DNA of 60,000 nt from Cristatella mucedo (taxonomy: Eukaryota > Bryozoa > Phylactolaemata > Cristatellidae). The stretch spans positions 126,001 through 186,000 of the forward strand of contig WPIO01000129.1 of NCBI GenBank assembly GCA_009760855.2, given 5' to 3'. This document shows positions 36,357 to 57,373 of this stretch, piece after piece. Under the pieces are notes generated by a model. It had not been told where the DNA came from, searched no databases, and was given only the letters and a program-made list of their open reading frames with translations. A program made the position numbers and the translations under genes. Numbering within the stretch: the first letter of the stretch is position 1; every line of letters begins with the position of its first letter.

Positions 36357-38278
36357 TTATTTCATCAGTTTTGAATTATATTTGAGAAATATCAGTCGAG
36401 CTGCATTCTCTGGCAGAAGTGAACTTCGATGATCACTGAGGACTTCCCCAGCAACACTGAACAAACGTTCTGAAGGTACACTTGTTGGTGGAGCACCCAA
36501 ATAAACGCGAGCTACTGTTGCCAGAGCTGGCAGTCGTTCCCTGTTCTGTCTCCACCACTGTAGTGGATCAGCCTCTCTGTTTATTAATGGCTCTGCCAAG
36601 TATTTGTTCAGCTGACTGTCAATGTCTGGTTGTTGCTCACTGCCTGTGGTACCAGCAGTAGATTGAACAATGTCATCAAAACATTCCCAAAGTACTGATG
36701 ATTGAGAAGAATTATCCAGCCGGGCTTGCTTGGCTGGAATTTCTTCATTTGTGTCAACCTGCTGCTCAGACTGATTTTTGTGGCTTCCATCTTGCACAGT
36801 TTCTATCTGCCCTGTCAATTCATTGAATGCAAGCAGAACCCTTGCTTTTGTAGCTGTCAGTGTAGCTTCTGATGAGAAGAATTTTGTTTTGAATCGTGGA
36901 TCAATCATTGTCGCCACTGTATACAGGGCTTCCTGCTCGATACTGTCAAAGCGTTCATTCAATGAGTTGATTAGGGTTGACCTCATAGTCTTTACACCTG
37001 CATCTGTGCAGTCCTTCTTCAACAGGTTCCGCAGAGCTGTTACAATAGGAATAACTAGTGATATACGTGCTGCTTCACGGCTAACTTCTCTTGTTGCCTC
37101 TTCAAACGGAGCAAGCACGGACACAGCATTTTCAGCCACGGACCACTGATGTGCAGTTGGGCAGGAAGTGCCAACGACTTCTGAACAGTAGAGGGTTAAT
37201 GCACGACGCTGTTCACATAGACGACGCAGCATGTAAAACGTTGAGTTCCATCTTGTGCTCACGTCTTGTAACAGCTGGTGGTCTGGCAAACCCAGTTCAG
37301 CCTGCAACTCCTTGAACCGACCACTCGCAGATGAAGAATGTTTAAAATGACCAACTATTTCTTTCCGATACTTATTATGTCTGATACTCCCCGCTGACTG
37401 AGCAATCCGTCATGCACACATAACTGCATGGTATGTGCAAAGCACCCGAAGCTTTTTATGTTGGCATCACGAAAACATTTTGATATGTTCGCCGCATTGT
37501 CTCGAAGTACGACATGACAGCGTCCAAAGCTAATGTTCCATTTGTCAAGCATCTGCTGAAAGGCAGTCATCAGTCCAGCAGCAGTGTGATGACCAGCAAA
37601 TGGCATGCAATCCAACACAAAACTCATGTTTTCAAACTCCTCTGTCAGCCAATGGGCAGTTAAGCCCATGAATGATTGCACAGTATTGTCTGCTGTCCAT
37701 GTATCAGTGGTAAAGGACAGAAACGGAGTAGTTGCTGGATCGAGTATTACCAACAGCTGGGTGCAAACTTCATCATTAATTTCAGGAATGACTCTCTCTG
37801 CAAAATATTTTCGTGATGGAACAGTGTAACGCCTCTCTAAAACTCCCATGAGTTCAACAAAGCCTGCCTTCTGAACAATCTGAACCGGCTGCATATCTGT
37901 TATTATCATCTTAGCAATGGCACGGTGAATTCTCACTGATGAGCTGTTATTGATATCCCATACTTTCATGCATGCAACTTGTTCGGGAATCGTTTTCTGG
38001 ATCATGACTTTGCCTATTGCACCAGGTGTAACATTCGGCAGTGCTGCAGTTTCAGCCTTCTTCTTTGCATTAGCAATTTTGGTTTGCATTTCGTTGTATT
38101 CTTTATAATGTTTTGAGCGAAGATGTGTCAGCATGGCCGAAGTTGAAAATTTTTTGGTCTCATCTGGTTTACCACGTGACAAGATGCTTGGACACAGCAA
38201 ACACTGGGATTTTGAGCTGTCACCGTCCTTTTCTCTGAAGTATTCCCAAACTGGACTGTTTTTCATTTTGTCTGTCAT
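36357..38278 (-). pseudogene. hAT transposase with BED zinc finger, broken by one frameshift
   Basis: The minus-strand frame starts at 38278 (MTDKMKNS) and runs 307 codons to a stop at 37355; the second frame runs 37307-36357. The first half has a BED finger (W11, C26, C29, H52, H57: CX2C-X22-HX4H), the RNase H-like DTWT motif (Asp about 192), RDNAAN (Asp about 260) and CFAHTMQLCV. The second half has STRWNSTFYML, FEEATREVS, and a C-terminal hATC dimerisation domain with PPTSVPSERLFSVAG and LSDHRSSLLP. Protein similarity passes smoothly from one frame to the other near 37360-37390 in an A-rich spot (GGAAAGAAATAG), so a one-base indel or sequencing error is the simplest reading. The protein resembles ZBED-like hAT transposases. 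Confidence 0.9.
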
Positions 38279-39024
38279 CTAGTTAAAAATAAAACACAAT
38301 TAAAAGACTTTTGGATTTATTTATAAGGCCGCCCTTTACGCGTATAGCCAGCAATTTATGCGCACTGCACGCACACACACGCATTCTCCACGGCAGTCAC
38401 ACTGACCTGGTCCTATGTACAGAATTCAAATACGTGAATGCAGCCCCGTTTTAGGTTACGTACTTCAGCGGGGCGCGATTAACTGCCAAAAGCTGTCGCG
38501 GCACACCAGACCAACCAAAATGTGTTCAGTGACTTCTGTAGTGACGCGGTCTGGCGCTAGCAACACTGCGCACTACGCAAAACTCAAATTTCGGAAAAAA
38601 GCGCAAAAGATATACAGTGCTAGTGGTGTTGTTACCTGCACGGATTTGCAAGTTGTCTCGCCTTGGCTGCAGAGTGACTGCTATTGCAATGAAGGTATAC
38701 CGTGAAGAAGTTCCGCACGCTTCCGCCAAGTGCGGCTTCGTGAGACCAAATGCACTGCGAACGAATCTATGGTGCGGCCTGACCGACGACGGGCTGCCGC
38801 TCGCAGCGTTCCGCTCTGACGTCTGAGAATCTAACCGCGCTCGGAAACGTTCCGCCGCGAGCCGAGGTCAAAACCATGTCGTTACGACCTGACGTCGGAG
38901 TGCTCAATCAGCGTCTGAACGTCCTCTCGGCCTCCCCACCCTCTCCCGACGCAGAGCGCAGGGACGTCGGGCCAGCTCCTTCCTCTTATAAATGGAACGA
39001 GTAATATATTCAACCGAAATTCGA

Positions 39025-39053
39025 AAAATCCGGCCAAATCCGGCCAAGTTTTG

Positions 39054-39088
<35 letters not shown>

Positions 39089-39131
39089 ATTTGTAAATTG
39101 GCCGGAATTCGGCCGGAGCCGGAGCCGAATT
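39025..39131. repeat. Subterminal GGAGCC repeat array in hAT right end
   Basis: Inside the right TIR the hexamer GGAGCC is tandemly repeated around 39055-39090 and again near 39115-39127, mixed with GGCCGGA and GCCGAATT motifs. The left end has dispersed copies of GGCCGGAGCCGGA (about 35970-36020) but no long tandem run. hAT transposases typically bind short subterminal repeats, so these are candidate binding sites. Confidence 0.7.
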
Positions 39132-39153
39132 CCGGTACAGCCCTAGTGAGTAA
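39132..39153. repeat. hAT right end: terminal inverted repeat plus 8-bp target duplication
   Basis: CCGGTACAGCCCTA (39132-39145) is the exact reverse complement of the left terminus and is followed by GTGAGTAA (39146-39153). Confidence 0.95.
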
Positions 39154-39360
39154 TATGACGCTTGGTAAACAACATGAATACCGTGGCTATGGGTTACATT
39201 CACAGGTTCGGCATGCAAATGTGGTTAGTGGCAGCATGCACAGTGTTAGCACGCGTAAGCCAGCGAAGGACGAATGACAGGGACCCACTAAATGCTGTCC
39301 TAAATAGGGGGATTTTTAATTTTTTTTATGTGATCAAGTCAGGGATGTCGATAGTAGCTC
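39146..39360 (-). mobile_element. L2-type LINE 3' end, right part, after the hAT
   Basis: The sequence resumes with the standard antisense L2 3' UTR: GCATGCAAATGTGGTTAGTG, then gacccactaaatgctgtcc, then the end of the RT C-terminal region, degraded after about 39360. With the left part it reconstructs one 5'-truncated L2 copy. Confidence 0.85.
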
Positions 39361-41640
39361 ACTCTTTCTGCATACCCTCCATGCGTTGCATGTCAGTATC
39401 TCCATGGTTCGTGACAACCTTCTAGAAATTTTGCACCTTGAGGGAATTGAACTGAGGTTTCATTAGGAGTCCATGCAAGGAAATATCTAAACTGTTATCA
39501 TTATTGTAAGCATTAATGTTGGTTTACAAGAGAAGACTATATTTTTACAAACTCACGGATCAGCTTACCCTTGCCCGATTGCTTTGAAAGGGTAAATCTT
39601 TGCTGCAGTCAGTTAATGAAACGAGGTGTATGTAACTGTGATAGGATGTAGTGAACTAGTGAACTGCTATCTGGTAACGCTGCAGCCGGATTTCCGTATC
39701 ATGCACACTGTGATAAGCTGAAGCAGCCAATATTTATTTGAGCCTTCCCATATTCTGAATGACTCTGTTTGTTCATGAATTATGAGGATCCGGTGTGACA
39801 CTTACCTAGTAGCACCAACGACCTTTTATTTCAAACAGTGGTAGTTTCTCTTTAAAATGAGTATGACTTTGTCACACTTCCATAGTAAAAAAGGCAATCT
39901 GGTCAAAATTTGAATGTCAGAAATTCATGCTGCACAGAGCACTTAAGAGAGCTATTTGTGCTGTTATCCGATGAGTAATTTAAGCATTATATTATGGGCA
40001 TGTATTTTCAGCAAAATTTAAACCATGACTGTACTACATAACAATATCTGCAAAAAGTTTGTAAAATCGTGAACTCTTTTAAGCAATCCCAGATCTCTTG
40101 GTACTCCCCATAGTCTTATGGCTCAGCAGATGTTAAAAGAGTTGTTTCCACCAAATCTTGAAAATCTTCCACGGACAAACGACACGGTTGGTTGAAGCTA
40201 CCGTCGAACAGCAAGTAATGTTCATGCAGTTCCCCCGTGCATCATCTCTTCTGCTTATAATATAGAGCAGGCTACACATTAAAGCCTTTCGAGATCCGTT
40301 TTCAAGACATTAGGTCACAGCTGGCAGTAAGTTTTTATGTTACAACTAACTATATGGCCAGGCTTCCATTACAGCTTTTTTACAGTGCCTAGAAAAACAT
40401 ATAGTTTTCAAATGGGCTTTGAAAAGGAATTATTACTATTTGTATGATAATGCATTTAGGAATCAACACCAGATATTGATTACACTGTTGTGGTTTTTAT
40501 ACAATTCTAATAGCAAATTCCTAATTGCGCAAAGTAAGCAAGTCATTGTAACATCGTGATTGCTGAAGGTTTATTGGCATGATGGTTACATCACCTTTTC
40601 CTTTTGAAATCGATGATAAATCACCCTAATTACAATGTATTCAGACACTTGAAATGAAAAAACCGCTTACGTCTGGTTTAGGCCATCATATCTGATATAT
40701 CTATCAAGTGATAAGATATATCAAAAGTATTTCTGGATGAAAAAAAATTTGAAATAAGGCTTTATCCTCTTGATTTCAATGTCGGAGGAAATCGAAATTT
40801 TCTGGGCAGCTGAGTCAGACTGGCCTGGTTGCATAACTGGCAATCTCCATTCAGATGGCAAGAGTGGCCGTTTCTAAAGCTACAAGGTAGATTAGCATCC
40901 ATTAGCGATTTATTTAAGGTTGTTCATAAACTTCATCCATTCACTATTTGGCAGCAGAAATCAATCCGAATTCATGCAGAGATGTTGAGTCTTACTGCTC
41001 TACTATTTGGAAGTAGCATCAATTTCCAACGTTCGCGTGGCACGGATGCACTTTTTTAGGAATCGTGGATTGTCTCATCATGTGAAACGATTAGCCTAGC
41101 TCTCGAGGAGGGAGAATGGACGAAGGGTTGACTTGGGTCGCTAAAATTACTGGAGAGCAGCTGCTAGCTTTTGGGTTTCCCTATCAATCAATATTGACAA
41201 TAGCTCAGTTGTCTATGCACAAATTCATTGTCCTGGGAACAATGGAAGCAATTTACCGAGCCATTCAAACCAGCTTTGCATCTGTCAATCTTTAATTGGC
41301 ACTTGGTACAGTTCTGTGTGAACAAGCTTTCGCCAAAGGCATGGCATCATGTTGACGCACATGTACTGTCCTGCTGCCAAATCGTCTGATGTGAGTGCGT
41401 TTCTGGGCATACAGCCAGTACGCGGTTGGAACAATGCAAAACACCTGCAGCTCCCAAATTATTGACCGTACCGTGGGCCGATGAATAAGAAAACCATCTT
41501 CTAGCAACACGGAGCACACTGTGTACGATTGCGTAGGGCTCTAGTGAAAACACCCTCTCGACTGGCAATAGCTTAACATGTGCATGCAAAATGCAGGTGA
41601 AAAACGGATTACTAAGAATAATGGGGGTTTTGTAATGCTA
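39361..41640. other. No recognisable feature
   Basis: About 2.3 kb. Frames at 40829-41059 and 41292-41589 have no motif; the latter are antisense alternatives of one stretch. Confidence 0.4.
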
Positions 41641-41842
41641 ACATATCGTTCTTGCATGCTGACCCTGTGCATGTCACCCCTAACCATATTATTCATTTCG
41701 TTTGTTTTTTCAAGCATGATTTTACTTACCATTCCATTGCATTTCACTTTACAGCAAATGTAAAGCGCCTAGAGAGAGATCAAGTTCTCTGAGGGCGCTT
41801 TATCAAGTGAATTATTGTTATTATTATTATTATTGTTCTTAT
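41640..41842 (+). mobile_element. Short L2-type LINE 3' end
   Basis: 5'-truncated to the 3' UTR: ttgcatgctgaccctgtgca, cacccctaaccatattattc, then hairpin AAAGCGCC ... GGCGCTTT and an ATT-type tail. Well preserved. Confidence 0.9.
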
Positions 41843-42535
41843 AATAATGCAAGACCTTCAAAGAGACGGTCCAGATCACCGCTATTGATACAAAGCATAT
41901 CCAGCTGGCACTCAGCCAATGAATGTAGGAGCCGTGCTTGGCAAAAAGTCGCCAAGCCCGATTTACCACACTAAACAGTGTTCATTTTAAATATGAATAA
42001 TTGCATCGTTTTGTTGATGGCCTTACTCAAATATAAGTATTCGCTGGCAAAAGGTCAAATGCTAATAAGTTAATGTCTTTAAATCACCCAACCATTTAGG
42101 CAAAGACACATAAATTAATAAAGCTTTGCCCTAGGGTTATTCTACTATGAACGTTCTTTAAGGATATGATGGCTTCCAAAAGAGTAGTAATTGCATCAGT
42201 AATAGCAATGTCTAGTTAATTGATGTTATCAAGTAATTAAATATATACATAGCCTAGATAGTGATGCTTTTTTAATGAAGACACCGTAAAGCCACATGAT
42301 TTCTGCTATATCAAAGTGCTTAGATCATACCTGGCAAGTTGCTTTTAATTTTGCAAGAATTACCCCAGTAAAGCAAATGAAGACGAGTTCAGTGGTTTCT
42401 GCAAGTTTGAGAAATTTTATCTTTATTGATTTTTTCTAAGTATACCTGAATCGACAGAGTCCATTAATGTTGTACAACCGTTACTTGGTATAATTTCATG
42501 AATGGTTAAATAAATCGTCTCTGCTACCTAAACTT
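41843..42535. other. No recognisable feature
   Basis: AT-rich, no motif. Confidence 0.4.
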
Positions 42536-42776
<241 letters not shown>

Positions 42777-43838
42777 AATTTAGACAGTCGTGTTAGGAAT
42801 ATTTAGGCCGAATAAATGAGTCAATCGAGAAATACGAAGACATGGCTTCCACGTAAATGGTCCTAGGTGGGCCGATTTCGGCTGTTACTGTTACTACGTC
42901 AGAAACATAAGTATGTCAACTATTTCAAGTACCTTAAGCCAGTAAGTTCTTGACAAAAGCTGAAACCACTGAATGTTTGTATCCATGGTTTCTGAATTTA
43001 ATCTTGAAGTGCTGCCATGTAATGAAATGTTCTGATCGTAGGATGCCGTAAGTTAGGCTACCCGCGGACACATACCTTCAAGCCTGGCTTCCAGCTCTTA
43101 TGAAAAGATAATAAAGTGGTAATCCCTGGTGTATTATAGCATATTTCTAAAAGAGGTCAGTTTTTTTCTCTAAAAATTGACCGAAATGTATTGCCTATCA
43201 TAAGGCTATAGAAATGGTAGCTTCTGTAAAACTGTGATTTTAGCATTTTAGTTCAGTTTACCCTCCTCGTTAGGTCAAACTGGGTTATTTAAAACATACA
43301 ACCTATTACTTTGTCTTAGGATAAACACTTCTAGTGCATAGTAAACTCTACTATTACTCTAATAAATCCGTTGATTCAACAGCCTCGTTCTCTTAGTGCC
43401 CGAAAAGTATTACCAATTATTGATACTGTCTGAAGGTCAAGGCAAAGCGAATGACTAAAACTTACGAGAGCATTTTTTAGTGTGAGAGCCTTATTCATGT
43501 GTTAAGATACATCTTCATATTGGTGAACTTTTCAATTTAACTCTGTTATTGTTAAAGTAATAAATATGAAGCGTATGCCCTCTCAAATATAGCTTTTAAG
43601 AAATACCAACAAATACCTCTGATTGCATGACTCATTTGAACACCACTGGCTAGACATATTCCAAGTAGTACAGACGGCGATGGTCGCAATTTGTAGCTGT
43701 CATTTCTGGTCAGACCTAAAGTTACAATTAAATAGAAGCAAGCAAAGCAGGATGAGGAGACAGAACCATCAACTAAACCTTAGTATGTCAAAATTAGTCC
43801 AAGCACTTGTGTAATCCCGAAACGACATACCTACATAA
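42777..43838. other. No recognisable feature
   Basis: Short frames only. Confidence 0.4.
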
Positions 43839-43839
43839 C

Positions 43840-44510
43840 TGATCGATTGTACACTGGCACGAGCAATCATGGGCGTAAAGTTGGCACACATTTCTTTAGC
43901 TTGGCTTTTCTGTCGAGAGTGTCGCAGTCACCTCATCACACTTTTTCTCTTCAACATGACACTGGCTCTCTGCCAAGTATTGCATCGACTTCATGGCTCT
44001 GCCACTCAATTTAAAAAAACTTCATTATTGGCTCCAGCCTATCTATTAGATCTACAATGCTAAGCATTGTACCATGCACTTTTCGGAATCTAATCGTGTA
44101 CCTATGGATCGTACGAACCTCAACAGCTGTGGAGACTTAGAGCTGAAATTTTGTACTCTCAAAGTCAGGAACTTACTCCCTAATAAAGCCACGATATCCC
44201 CTGACTTGACGAGACTTAAAGAGAAGCTTAAAATGCACTTCCTTACTGCTGCATTCAATTGGTCCTAGTGATTCGTTCCGTGTGTGCTATCGAGTGCTGA
44301 TACTGTGCATGCCGCAACTAAACATATATACATGTTGGCAATGAGCATGTCAGTGTTACTGCATTATGCTTGTTGACACTGAGCATTTGCCAACTAATCG
44401 TTCGATCATGCTTCCTGTGCACCATTTGTAAAGTGTCTAGATCTTAAAAAGAGAGAAACTAAGTTCTCGGAGTACGCTACGCCAAATTATCAATGTTATT
44501 ATCTATCTTC
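43840..44510 (+). mobile_element. Old L2-type LINE 3' end
   Basis: RT C-terminal homology (ctgtcgagagtgtcgcagtc, ggctccagcctatctattag, cttttcggaatctaatcgtg) is followed by the 3' UTR and a degraded hairpin (ttgtaaagtgtctagatc, gttctcggagtacgct). Confidence 0.8.
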
Positions 44511-44599
44511 AGAGATTCCCTACAACTAAAATGTGGTGTTGGGCGTTACAGCTGCAAACAAATCCTGTGTGCACGTTTCTGTGCGATTGTCGACTTGAG

Positions 44600-44790
44600 A
44601 GGTGACATGCATGCTGACCCTGTTCATGTCACCCCTAACCACGTTATCCATGTTGTTTATCAAGCATGATACCACTTGCCATTCGATCTTGTTACCTGTG
44701 CTCCAAATTTAAAGCGCCTACAAAGAAATTGAGCTCTCTGAGAGTGCTATATCAAGTTCAGTATTAGTATCATTATTTTATTAGAAGGAG
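44600..44790 (+). mobile_element. Second L2-type LINE 3' end, directly downstream
   Basis: 5'-truncated: gcatgctgaccctgttcatg, cacccctaaccacgttatcc, aaagcgcctacaaagaaatt, ctctctgagagtgctatatc, then a tail with tattagtatcattattt. It ends about 0.5 kb before the channel start codon. Confidence 0.85.
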
Positions 44791-45312
44791 GAATTAGTAG
44801 CTCAGTAAACACCACTCCGCAGTATGCATAAAAACTAGTGGATGGGTAATGCGGGGCTGCGAACAACTGCAACTCCAGAACCACTCCTAGTAAGTCAAAC
44901 TCTCATTATTTGGCTGTTTCAGCTAACGAAAATTGCACTACTGAATAAAATACGTGCTATGCATGCGGAATGTATACAAGCTTAATCATTAACTAATATT
45001 TCCATACAAATAGTATTATATGTTATTATTAGGTACCTTTAGCGATAGTTTGAACGGGGAGTTACCCAAAATGTTAAAACAAAAAAGATAACATTTCGTA
45101 TTCCGATTCACCTACGTTTACTAAGGCTATTTGAGGCAAGACCTCATTCGAGCAAGTTGGCAAGTGTCTTACAGGATCCTCTTAAATTATTAATTGAGCA
45201 AATAGCCATTATTGATTCAGTGTAGCATGGTGACGGCGCGGCTCCTTAGCGATTGCCAGTCTATCAGACAGACGAGCCAAAGAGCTGAGTGTCAGCGTCA
45301 GTCACCGAAGTC

Positions 45313-53940
<8,628 letters not shown>

Positions 53941-54960
53941 GTAACACTTTGAGCAGAGATACACCCTGCTTGCTTTACAAACTAAACAGTGAAATAATGT
54001 TGCTGATTTTACACATTTAGCTATACTTGGTGGCAACTGCTTAGCATCTTTCTGACGATTTTCGTCCTGGGTCTGTTTTAATAGTGCTTACCTGCATTGG
54101 ACAGTAACTTGCAAGTCCCGTGTGACCATCTTCTAAAATTCTGAAAAAAGCAAGTGCCGTTTTCCAATCGGATTATTTTATCAGGATTGTTCATTATAGA
54201 CACCGGAAATTTCAATATTAATGTTGATAGGGGGAATGGCCGAGGGTTGAGGAGTTATGCCCATACCATCTATAGGATGTATCCCCCTCAAAGTACATTG
54301 ATTGATATTTCTCAAATAATAATGGAACAATCAGCATGTAAATTGGCAAAAACCACAAGGATAACATGAGTTTCTTTAATGGCACCATATCTGTCATGTT
54401 CACTTTCTAACAACCTTTAATTCAAGGTCACGTTTTTCAGCTGACTGTAGGCAAACATGGCTATATTAAACCGTAAACAACTTCAATACCATATGATGTA
54501 AAAAGATGCAAAATCCAACAAAAAAAAGCAAAGCGCTTGGCTCAAAAACTTGCCCTTGTTAAAAAAAAGCATTAAATTTCAACTTTATCTTAGGGTCATC
54601 AATGTCAAGTTCAAAAAAATGTATGTGGTTTAGCTATACTTACTAATGCATGATGCGAATATGAACAAGTCACGTCTTGGAGGTAGCTGAGCCCACTATA
54701 ATTCAAAATATCACGTCAATTGGTGGGGTTCTGGCTTAGCTCTAAGAATTGATGACATTCAGTACCTGTGTTGGGACACACTCAAAGATGACAACTTAAG
54801 CTGTAAATTTACGAGCACTGACAAAGAAGACCGAGTTTCTTAGCTTGTAATTATAATTTAGAAGCTCATACCTAGGAGCTCGTATTTCAAATTTCATGTT
54901 GAAACGAGCAATATTAAAAACAGATTATAAAAGATACGTTTTCAGCATATTTTTTATTGT
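53941..54960. other. Probable intron 5, no recognisable feature
   Basis: It follows the exon 5 donor. The frames at 54154-54403 have no channel motifs. Confidence 0.4.
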
Positions 54961-54964
54961 CGTC

Positions 54965-55240
54965 ATGTCACTGGATGATGCGAAGCCAGTCGCAAGAGAG
55001 AATTCCAGGCTTTGGGAGCATTCGAGATAAAGGTAAGGTCTCTAAAAATTTTGAGGTTCGGACGAGATGTAGCTCAGCCATTTCATCACAAACAGTGATA
55101 GTTGCTATGCTTAGCCTAGTGGGGGAGTAGCACTGATAGGTAGGCTAAAGCCGAAGAAAATTACCTGTGTAGAGCATGTCTGCTTGTTGAGTGGCTGTAG
55201 TGAGTAAGAAATGATGTGCCTATGACCATCTAAAGGCTTA
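54965..55240 (-). mobile_element. Old antisense L2-type LINE fragment
   Basis: gagaattccaggctttggga, gtaaggtctctaaaaatttt, gctatgcttagcctagtggg, caggctaaag-like pieces. Both the 3' tail and the 5' part are missing. Confidence 0.65.
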
Positions 55241-55578
55241 TTTGTTTGGGCTGCTTCGTCGGCTAAGCAGATGACTGCATGATATGCTGGCGGCTAATAA
55301 TCTGCATACTAATTATAATCATGCTTACCTATTATCGTTTTGTTACCGCAGATCAAATGCATTCCTGTATTTTATAACTGCTACTAAGAATAATTAATTG
55401 GGTATTAACAAAAGAAAAGCGCTGATGAGCTGCTGCAGGGTACGGACGTAAGCTGAGACACAGCTCGTTTGATATCACTGGCATTGTCTCGAACCGCTCA
55501 TACTGTTCCCCCAAGCATTTCTGTTAATTTTTTAGGTTCTTTGTCATCAGGCCTGTTATATCTCTTTCGGTGTAACGA

Positions 55579-56125
55579 ATGCTTGTCTTTGGAATCGAAG
55601 CTCAGTGTGAAATAAAACCCCTGGTAATAGGCGACCTTATTTGTGTAAAAGTTTCCAATCTGATAGCATTAATTAAAACTTCGCTAAAATCAGTAAACTG
55701 CCCTCAAACTAAGGACGCAATCCCGACCAGTTTCTCTTTCTTGTACATGTTGAGATCACTCAGAATTGGAGGTCGAGCATTTATTATCAAACGCTGGAAC
55801 TTTCACGTAAAACCGTTTGCACTACTACAGAAGCTGTCTTTGAAATCTATCGTATTAATTTCACCCAAGGACATGCTACCGATTGTGGCAGAAGTCTATC
55901 ACAGGACATGGAACCAAGTCCTTCTCTTTCTTAGATTTCTCTGATCATATTTCGGCTCTACTTTTTCAAGAAATAGATATTTCCTCTTTGAGTGTGATTT
56001 CATTACCGGTCTTGATGACTTGTCTGACACCTTCAGCACTGAATTTCGTGCACTGACTAACTCATTGTTTCTTACGGTTTATGTGCATAGCCCTACCCAC
56101 ATCAAGGCTCACACTCTCGACTAAA
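55579..56125 (+). pseudogene. L2-type LINE apurinic/apyrimidinic endonuclease remnant
   Basis: This part resembles the N-terminal half of AP endonuclease domains in LINEs: an LIALIKTSL segment stands where TETWL is usual (catalytic Glu replaced by Lys), then IPTSFSFLYMLRS, a degenerate GGGVAI, DFITGLDDLSDTF (site of the usual GDFN) and HIKAHTLD. A stop follows TLD. It is far from intact. Confidence 0.75.
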
Positions 56126-56263
56126 TCTTTTCATACAGCCGTACTGTATCGTCACTTGTTATTACAAAGTTTGAAAGTTATAAATCACATGCAGATCTCA
56201 TTTTGTCTAAAATGTGTTCCGTCCTGTTAACTTTAAATCACATGTGGAGTACCTCAGGGCTCT

Positions 56264-57208
56264 GTGCTAGGTCCGGTCCTTTTCACCGTTTATACTCTAC
56301 CTCTCGCTGATGTGATTGCCAAGCACAATCTAGGCTTTCACTTCTATGCGGATAACACTCAGTTGTACCTTTGCTTTGATCCCTCCCAGCCTTCGAGCAC
56401 CTCAAATTCTCTCAACTCACTTGCTACATGCATTGATGACATCCGATCATGGATGGCAGCAAATTTTCTAAAACTAAACGATGATAAAACTAACTTACTA
56501 GTTATGGGCAAACCTAGTGTTATTCAGAAATTGGAAAGGCTGACTTTCAAAATTGGCTCTGCCAGCATATCTCCAGTTGCATCAGCTTGAAATCTAAGTG
56601 TCATATTCCAAAGCGCCCTCTCGTTTGACGACCACATCAGCTCCACAGTCAAATCAGCCTATTTTCAGCTTCATAACATTGCTAAAATTAGGGCTTGTTT
56701 AGATTAGGATACCACGTCCAAGTTAGTCCATGCATTTGTGACATCTCGTCTCGACTTCTGCAACTCACTGCTTACTGGCCTACCAGCATGTGCGATCAGG
56801 CGATTACAGCTGGTGCAAAACTCTGCAGCTAGGCTTGTCTGTCGTGAGCGTCGCAGTTGCCACATTACTCCACTTCTCGCCGACCTGCACTGGTTACCAG
56901 TCAAGCAACGGATTGACTTCAAGGTTTTGTCGCTCACTTTTAGGTCTCTTCATTCTATGGCTCCAGCCTATCTTTCAGATATACTACCCCATCAGGCAAA
57001 GCATCGTACCACTCGCTTTTCGGAATCCAACAGTCTAGAAATACCTCGTACAAACCTTAAATCCTTTGGAGACCGTGCATTTAGCTCGTATGCTCCCACA
57101 GCCTGGAACTCCCTCCCGACCTGCATCAGAACATCCCCTGACCTGACCACATTTAAAAGAAACTTAAAAACACACCTATTTAGGACAGCATTTAGTGGGT
57201 CCTTGTGA
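56264..57208 (+). pseudogene. L2-type LINE reverse transcriptase C-terminal half
   Basis: Frames 56264-56590 and 56738-57208 cover: [29 protein letters not shown] (the catalytic box normally YADD reads YADN), [20 protein letters not shown], then [16 protein letters not shown]-like (split by stops), [38 protein letters not shown] and FRTAFSGSL at the C-terminus. Two in-frame stops (near 56588 and 56705) break the frame despite high similarity to the 49.1-kb copy. Confidence 0.85.
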
Positions 57209-57373
57209 TTCGTCCTCGATGTGCTTATGCGTGCTGACACTGTTCATGCTGCCACTAACCACATTTGCATGCTGACCCAGTGCATGTAACCCCTAACCAT
57301 GTTATTCATTTTGTTTGTTTTTCAAGCATGATTTTACTTACTATTCTATTGCGTATCACTTTGCAGCAAATGT

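Larger units (their letters stand above)
35936..39145 (-). mobile_element. Complete hAT-superfamily DNA transposon, 3210 bp
   Basis: The element is bounded by perfect 14-bp terminal inverted repeats (TAGGGCTGTACCGG) and a perfect 8-bp target duplication GTGAGTAA at 35928-35935 and 39146-39153, the hAT hallmark. It encodes a BED-finger transposase on the minus strand. Both ends carry subterminal GGCCGGAGCCGGA-type repeats. It is inserted in an antisense L2 3' end: the L2 reads from 35820 to the left edge and resumes after the right edge. The region 38.3-39.0 kb, upstream of the transposase start, is CpG-rich and may be its promoter. Perfect TSD and TIRs imply a fairly recent insertion. Confidence 0.95.

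Noticed and set aside
40829-41059. 76-residue plus-strand frame as a gene
   Set aside because: No motif, no splice partners, no repeat homology.
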